Shown here: positions 60,264 through 64,000 of the stretch, one piece after another
How positions within the stretch are numbered: position 1 is the first letter of the stretch
Layout: each line of letters starts with the position of its first letter
Source: Brevibacterium rongguiense
GTDB taxonomy: Bacteria > Actinomycetota > Actinomycetes > Actinomycetales > Brevibacteriaceae
Assembly: GCF_009857845.1 (NCBI RefSeq)
Contig: NZ_WWEQ01000002.1
Span: 1-64,000 of the forward strand
Direction of reading: 5' to 3'
DNA length: 64,000 nt
The notes under the pieces: generated by a model
Database searches by the model: none
The model's input: only the letters and a program-made list of their open reading frames with translations
Told to the model about the DNA's origin: nothing
Made by a program: the position numbers and the translations under genes

Positions 60264-61550
60264 ATGACCATCCCCCCGGTGCGCCGCCCCGAGCCCGTTT
60301 CCGTCGTCCGCAACGTGCGGCCCTGGGGCGGTGCGCCCTGCGACATCGCCATCTCCGGCGACCGCATCGTCGACATCCGTCCGCATGCGCCGGGCACCGC
60401 GCAGACTCCCGCAGCCGGGGCGCCACCCGCCGGCGCCCAGGGTGCGCTCTCGCGGCACAGCGGCCCCGGTGATCCCGGTTCTGCAGTCGCCGAGGCGGTG
60501 GTCGATGGGCACGGCCTGCTCGCGCTGCCCGGCATCGTCAACGCCCACGCACACGTGGACAAGTCGTGGTGGGGGCTGCCGTGGCAGTCCTATGCGGGCG
60601 AACCGACCACCGAGGGGCGAATTGCCCACGAGCGCGCGCTGCGCGACGACCTCGGCATCCCCGGTGCGGAGCAGACCGCGCGGGTGCTCGAGCAGATGGT
60701 GTCGATGGGCACGACGGCGATCCGCACGCACGTGGACGTCGACACGGGACTCGGCCTGCGCGGCATCGAGGTCGTCCGCGCGGCCGCGGCCGCGTACGAG
60801 GGAGCGCTGGACGTGCAGATCGTCGCCTTTCCCCAGGACGGCATCCTGCGCCGTCCCGGTGTCGCGCAGCTGCTGCGCACCGCCGCGGAACAGGGGGCCG
60901 AGTGCATCGGGGGCCTCGACCCGGCCGGCATCGACCGTGACCCAGTGGGCCAGCTCGACCTCCTCACGGCCCTCGCGGCGGACACGGGCACCGGCATCGA
61001 CATCCACCTCCACGACCCGGGGGAGCTGGGTGCCTTCCAGATCGAGCTGCTGTGCGACCTGACGGAGCAGCGCGGCCTGCGGGGGCGGGTGAATCTCGCC
61101 CACGCCTTCGCGCTCGCCCAGGTGGATTCGGCCCGCAGGTCAGCGCTGCTCGAGCGAATGGGCGGCCTGGGCATGACGGTGACGACGGTCGCCCCGCTGC
61201 GCCTGCCGCAGCTGCCGCACCGGGAGCTGGCGGAGCACGGAGTTCGGCTGGGCCTGGGCACCGATGGGATCCGCGACCTGTGGAGCCCCTACGGCACGGG
61301 GGACACACTGGGGATCGCATGGCAGTTCGCGCGCGCCTCGGCGCTCAACGAGGACGGGGCGCTGCTCGAGGCGGTGCGCCTGGCCACGACCGACGGTGCG
61401 TGGGCCGTCGGGCGCGGCCCCGGGGCCCACGACCTGGTGGTCGGTGCCCGCGCCGACATCGTCCTCGTCGACGCGGTCAATCCCATGGATGCGCTGGTGC
61501 GCACGCCCGATCGCGCGGCGGTGATCGCCGGGGGCCGCCGGCTCCGCTGA
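60264..61550 (+). CDS. CodA-like metal-dependent amidohydrolase
   Basis: A 428-residue TIM-barrel hydrolase. Metal and substrate motifs of the cytosine deaminase branch appear in order: ALPGIVNAHAHVDKSWWGLP near residue 90, TAIRTHVDVDTGLGLRGIEV, CIGGLDPAGIDRDP, TGIDIHLHDPGELGAFQI, VNLAHAFALAQVDSARR and the Asp in LGLGTDGIRDLWSPYGTGDT. The reaction would be deamination or ring opening of a pyrimidine, creatinine-like or triazine substrate in the cytoplasm. E. coli CodA has the same VNAHAHVDKS block in altered form, but the specificity residues cannot be judged here. It stands alone 36 bases after the helicase gene, away from the cytosine cluster at 46988-48852. Confidence 0.8.
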   Translation: MTIPPVRRPEPVSVVRNVRPWGGAPCDIAISGDRIVDIRPHAPGTAQTPAAGAPPAGAQGALSRHSGPGDPGSAVAEAVVDGHGLLALPGIVNAHAHVDKSWWGLPWQSYAGEPTTEGRIAHERALRDDLGIPGAEQTARVLEQMVSMGTTAIRTHVDVDTGLGLRGIEVVRAAAAAYEGALDVQIVAFPQDGILRRPGVAQLLRTAAEQGAECIGGLDPAGIDRDPVGQLDLLTALAADTGTGIDIHLHDPGELGAFQIELLCDLTEQRGLRGRVNLAHAFALAQVDSARRSALLERMGGLGMTVTTVAPLRLPQLPHRELAEHGVRLGLGTDGIRDLWSPYGTGDTLGIAWQFARASALNEDGALLEAVRLATTDGAWAVGRGPGAHDLVVGARADIVLVDAVNPMDALVRTPDRAAVIAGGRRLR

Positions 61551-61567
61551 TCCGCATCCCGAACCAG

Positions 61568-61573
61568 TAGGCT
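61568..61573 (+). promoter_or_regulatory. -10 box upstream of the 61619 gene
   Basis: TAGGCT about 46 bases before GTG 61619, leaving a short leader with the ribosome binding site GGAGGG. Confidence 0.4.
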
Positions 61574-61618
61574 TGCCTCAGTCGATGACATGGCCGCCCG
61601 GGCCGTTGGAGGGACACC

Positions 61619-62140
61619 GTGAAGCTGCTGACTGTGCGCGCCCCGCGCCTCACCACTGCGCTGTGCGCACTGCTCCTCGCCGCGGGCGGCTCTGCCCTGG
61701 CGAGCACCGCGGAACCGGCAGTGGCCGCCCAGCCTGCCTCGGCGGCGGTTGCCGAGCACGCAGCGCAGGCGGCGGGCCTGCCCAGCGCCGAGCCGCTGGC
61801 GAAGAAGACCCAGCCCGGGCTGGGAGGCGGCCCCGGTGAAGCGCCCACACAGGAGCAGAGCACGGACAGCGACGACGGCGAGGGGCGCACCCGCGTCATC
61901 GTCATCTTCGCGCTGCTGCTGGGCGCGGTGGGCATCGGCCTGACCGTCTGGGCATTCCTCACCTGGCGCCGCGGTGACGCGCGCCCGCGGGGCCGCGGCC
62001 AGCGTCCTGCGGGTGATCAGGCCCGTGGCGGTCAGGTGCGCGATGGACAGGCCCGCACTGGTCAGGACGGCGCAGCGGCCCCGCCGCAGGTGAGCGCGGA
62101 GCACCGGGCGCGCAGCCAGAAGCCGGGCCGCAAGCACTGA
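61619..62140 (+). CDS. Exported single-pass membrane protein
   Basis: A 173-residue protein from GTG 61619, with GGAGGG seven bases upstream. A signal segment (LTTALCALLLAAGGSALAST) is followed by an Ala/Pro-rich extracellular part of about 70 residues, an acidic stretch (STDSDDGEGR), a single transmembrane helix (VIVIFALLLGAVGIGLTVWAFL) and a basic Gly/Arg/Gln-rich cytoplasmic tail. There is no LPXTG motif or catalytic signature. Proteins with this layout are often of unknown role in actinobacterial cell envelopes. Confidence 0.6.
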   Translation: MKLLTVRAPRLTTALCALLLAAGGSALASTAEPAVAAQPASAAVAEHAAQAAGLPSAEPLAKKTQPGLGGGPGEAPTQEQSTDSDDGEGRTRVIVIFALLLGAVGIGLTVWAFLTWRRGDARPRGRGQRPAGDQARGGQVRDGQARTGQDGAAAPPQVSAEHRARSQKPGRKH

Positions 62141-62257
62141 GGGCGCCCCGCGCGGTTGTTGCGAGCCTGGAACAAGCCTGCAACCCGGTGCGGAGCGGTC
62201 TTCGAGAGTCTGAGGGTGTCAGAGAAATTCCGGCACCACCGGACTTTGGAGGACATC

Positions 62258-62647
62258 ATGGCACGCACCTGGAAGACCGCACTGGCAGGCATCGGCGCCG
62301 CCGCAGCCCTGGGCATCACCGGCGCGATGATGGGCGGTGGCCCCGCCTCGGCGAACAGCTTTTCGGATACCGATCAGCTGCCGTCGAAATACAGCCCGAC
62401 GTTCACCTACAACGACGCCGACGACGCCTTCTGCGCGCAGGCCGGCGGATGGAACTACCACGTTGTCCTGAAGCCGCAAAACGGGGTGGGGCCGAGTGTC
62501 GACGCCCATATCGCGGCATGGGACCAGCAGTGCTGGAGCCTGGAGACGGCCTATGAGGACACCGAGTACTCCTTCATCGCCATCGGCCTGGGGGACAGCG
62601 GCGAGGCCACCGGCGATGTCATCTCGCGGGATTCGTTCTACAGCTGA
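62258..62647 (+). CDS. Small secreted protein with one Cys pair
   Basis: A 129-residue protein from ATG 62258, with TTTGGAGGA five bases upstream. The signal peptide is WKTALAGIGAAAALGITGAM then GGGPASANS, with cleavage likely after ASA. The mature 95 residues have two Cys (AFCAQAGGWNYHVVLKP and WDQQCWSLETAY) that could pair, and many aromatic residues. No family is recognised. A strong terminator follows at 62708. Confidence 0.65.
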   Translation: MARTWKTALAGIGAAAALGITGAMMGGGPASANSFSDTDQLPSKYSPTFTYNDADDAFCAQAGGWNYHVVLKPQNGVGPSVDAHIAAWDQQCWSLETAYEDTEYSFIAIGLGDSGEATGDVISRDSFYS

Positions 62648-62707
62648 GAACGCGGACGCAGTGCCGGCCGCACCCCGTCCAGGGTGAGCGGTCCGCGCTG
62701 ACACCGA

Positions 62708-62743
62708 GAAGAGGGGCCCGACCTCCAGGTCGGGTCCCTCTTC
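62708..62743. terminator. Strong bidirectional terminator
   Basis: GAAGAGGGGCCCGACCT pairs with AGGTCGGGTCCCTCTTC (one G-T) across a two-base loop. It lies between the convergent small secreted-protein gene and the serine hydrolase gene. Confidence 0.85.
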
Positions 62744-62774
62744 ATTCGTGCGGGCACCTTCGCGCTGCGCGCGT

Positions 62775-63602
62775 TCATTCCTGGAGGTGTTGGCGCACCT
62801 GCTCGCCGATGCGCCGCATGGCCGCGAGGACCTCATCCCGGGGGTCGCCGTGGGCACCCGCACCGGCCGCCGTGCCCGGGTCATCCCAATTGGCGAGGAC
62901 CGCGTACGCGAGAGCGCGCTCACCCGCGCGCACGCACCCCACATCGATCCGCGCCGTCTCGATGGTTCCAGTCTTGTTCCACAGGGCGACCCCGCGGTCG
63001 GCGAAGCCGTGTGCCAGCGGATCGAGGCCGAAGGCCCCCGCGGTCATGGACAGGTCCGCATCGGCGCTCAGCCAGCCCCGCAGGCGTGCCGAGACTGCAG
63101 GGCTGACGAGCTCACCGGTCTCGATGCGGGCGCAGGCGGCGGCGAGTTCCGCTGCCGTTCCCGTCGACAGGGCGGGAGGATGCTCAGGCCCGCGGTCATC
63201 GCGGACGAAGTCGTGCAGCCCGGACTTTTCGAACCCCAGCCGACGGGTCAGCGCCGCCACGGCCGGCACACCCACCCGGCGCAGCAGCATGTTCGTGGCC
63301 ATGTTGTCGCTGAAGGCGCCCACCAGCACCGCGAGGTCGGCAGCGCTCTGCTCCTGCTGGCCGAACAGGTAGAGGATCCCCGAATCGGCGATCCGATCCC
63401 CCGGCGTGGGGGCCAGCACCTCCGCGGGATCGAGGGCGCCCTCCTCGAAGCGCCGCGCGACCTCCGCCAAGAGGAAGATCTTGCCGACGCTCGCGGTGTT
63501 GAGCACGCGCTGGGGTTCGTGCTCGGCAAGCACGGGACCGCCTGCCTCGTCGATCCGCACGGACCACCGGATGCCGCGAGTGGGCAGGTCGAGTTCGATC
63601 AT
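62775..63602 (-). CDS. Beta-lactamase-fold serine hydrolase lacking a signal peptide
   Basis: A 275-residue protein from ATG 63602, which has a GGAGG site five bases upstream; the longer open frame to 63758 is not needed. Penicilloyl-serine fold motifs are present: S38-V-G-K41 in LNTASVGKIFLLAEVARR, S98-D-N100 in GAFSDNMATNMLLRRVG and K210-T-G212 in LWNKTGTIETA. This is the class A beta-lactamase layout, but the omega-loop Glu in an ExxLN setting that drives deacylation is not seen near residues 135-150, and no export signal exists. It may therefore be a cytoplasmic esterase or peptidase and not a resistance enzyme. Confidence 0.75.
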   Translation of the reverse strand: MIELDLPTRGIRWSVRIDEAGGPVLAEHEPQRVLNTASVGKIFLLAEVARRFEEGALDPAEVLAPTPGDRIADSGILYLFGQQEQSAADLAVLVGAFSDNMATNMLLRRVGVPAVAALTRRLGFEKSGLHDFVRDDRGPEHPPALSTGTAAELAAACARIETGELVSPAVSARLRGWLSADADLSMTAGAFGLDPLAHGFADRGVALWNKTGTIETARIDVGCVRAGERALAYAVLANWDDPGTAAGAGAHGDPRDEVLAAMRRIGEQVRQHLQE

Positions 63603-63734
63603 GGCGCCTCCGTCGTCGTGGGTGCACCATCCTGCCAGCCCGGGCGTCGAGGAACCGACGGGGCCCGCCGCGCCGCGCGCCGGACTGCGAATTTCGAAGT
63701 ACGACTGGAAGTCGAGATGACGGGTAAAGCCCCA

Positions 63735-63765
63735 GGTGAGCGGGTCATTTGCGCTCACCGGTGAG
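63735..63765. promoter_or_regulatory. Three-half-site operator between divergent genes
   Basis: GGTGAGCG (63735-63742) and CGCTCACC (63752-63759) are inverted around nine bases, and CTCACCGGTGAG (63754-63765) is a perfect 12-base palindrome sharing one arm. The cluster sits between the divergent serine-hydrolase gene and the gene at 63897, where a repressor site would be expected. Confidence 0.45.
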
Positions 63766-63798
63766 GTTGGCAGGCGCGGCTGGCGGCAGGGGGCGTTG

Positions 63799-63827
63799 TT
63801 GACCCGCGGAACTCGAATCCGTAGCGT
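63799..63827 (+). promoter_or_regulatory. Promoter of the gene at 63897
   Basis: TTGACC (63799-63804) and TAGCGT (63822-63827) are separated by 17 bases, a good match to the actinobacterial housekeeping promoter. Transcription would start near 63834. Confidence 0.55.
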
Positions 63828-63896
63828 CGTGAGACGGACGACACATTTTCAGCGCCGTCGGCGACCAGCGGGCGGCACGACTTCCCGGAGGTCTTC

Positions 63897-64000
63897 GTGA
63901 GCAGTCCAGCCGCCCAGCCCCACTCCCCATCGCCCGGTTCGGGGCCAGCGCACAGCGCCGCCGGGAAGGAGCCGGACCTGCGCACGGTGCGCAAGGCCGT
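63897..64000 (+). CDS. 5' end of a gene cut by the window (possibly a transporter)
   Basis: GTG 63897 is preceded by CCCGGAGG and opens a frame that runs to the window end, giving 34 residues that begin with a disordered Pro/Ser head and end in EPDLRTVRKAV. That last motif resembles the lead into the first membrane helix of MFS/MHS-family transporters, but too little is visible for a firm call. Its promoter and a possible operator lie just upstream. Confidence 0.6.
   Translation, partial: MSSPAAQPHSPSPGSGPAHSAAGKEPDLRTVRKA

Noticed and set aside
56595-61103. A 1502-codon open frame on the minus strand
   Set aside because: It is antisense to the SNF2 and amidohydrolase genes, has no protein-like motif, and arises from the strong GC bias of third positions.

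Overview
The window is chromosomal DNA from a high-GC Gram-positive bacterium, almost certainly an actinomycete (Actinomycetota, probably Micrococcales; the genus cannot be fixed by reading alone). The signs are a strong GC bias at third codon positions, many GTG starts, dense ATGA/GTGA gene overlaps, families such as DUF3072, and many promoters with a TANNNT -10 box placed only 6-7 nt before the start codon, as in leaderless actinobacterial mRNAs.

Layout. (1) 1-7.7 kb is accessory DNA: an IS3-type transposase fragment, a string of overlapping small genes of unknown role with one HTH protein (306-2034), a visibly AT-rich block (about 2.2-5.1 kb) with a membrane protein, a DUF3238-like secreted protein and an HTH ORF, then an Lnt-like acyltransferase, and a second IS3 element whose orfB is cut off and fused to the tail of a zinc alcohol dehydrogenase. 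It ends at 7685-7710 in a tRNA/tmRNA-like 3' end with nearby repeats, which looks like an attachment-site boundary. (2) 7.8-14.7 kb holds core-type genes: a Ca2+-type P-ATPase, a VOC protein, two small acidic proteins, an acyl-CoA dehydrogenase and a RelA/SpoT-type alarmone synthetase. (3) 15-37.5 kb is one large catabolic locus: hyuA-hyuB, carbamate kinase, MobA/MocA-like transferase, MoxR ATPase, CoxE-like VWA protein and XdhC on +; an FdrA-AllG fusion plus AllH (oxamate carbamoyltransferase family) on -; then a PucR regulator, an NCS2 purine-type permease, a three-subunit molybdenum hydroxylase (FAD, 2Fe-2S, Mo), CoxG and an amidase on +. My reading is a route that imports and hydroxylates an N-heterocycle, opens a hydantoin-like ring at the cost of ATP, cleaves an oxalurate-like ureide to carbamoyl phosphate, and regains ATP by carbamate kinase. 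The substrate is not established. (4) 37.7-42 kb: UspA, dicarboxylate/amino-acid symporter, DoxX-like protein, ABC-class ATPase of unknown role. (5) 42-54.8 kb is a selenocysteine locus: selB, selA and selC (tRNA-Sec, anticodon TCA) on -, selD on +, then a cytosine deaminase/permease pair, and a membrane formate dehydrogenase (FdhC-FdhB-FdhA) whose catalytic subunit has an in-frame TGA at 54261-54263 followed by a good bacterial SECIS hairpin. (6) 55-64 kb: a tandem pair of secreted paralogues, a SWIM-SNF2 helicase, a CodA-like amidohydrolase, two small exported proteins, a serine hydrolase with the beta-lactamase fold, and the start of a further gene.

The two most interesting systems are the hyu/all/xdh heterocycle-catabolic locus and the self-contained selenocysteine-formate dehydrogenase locus.
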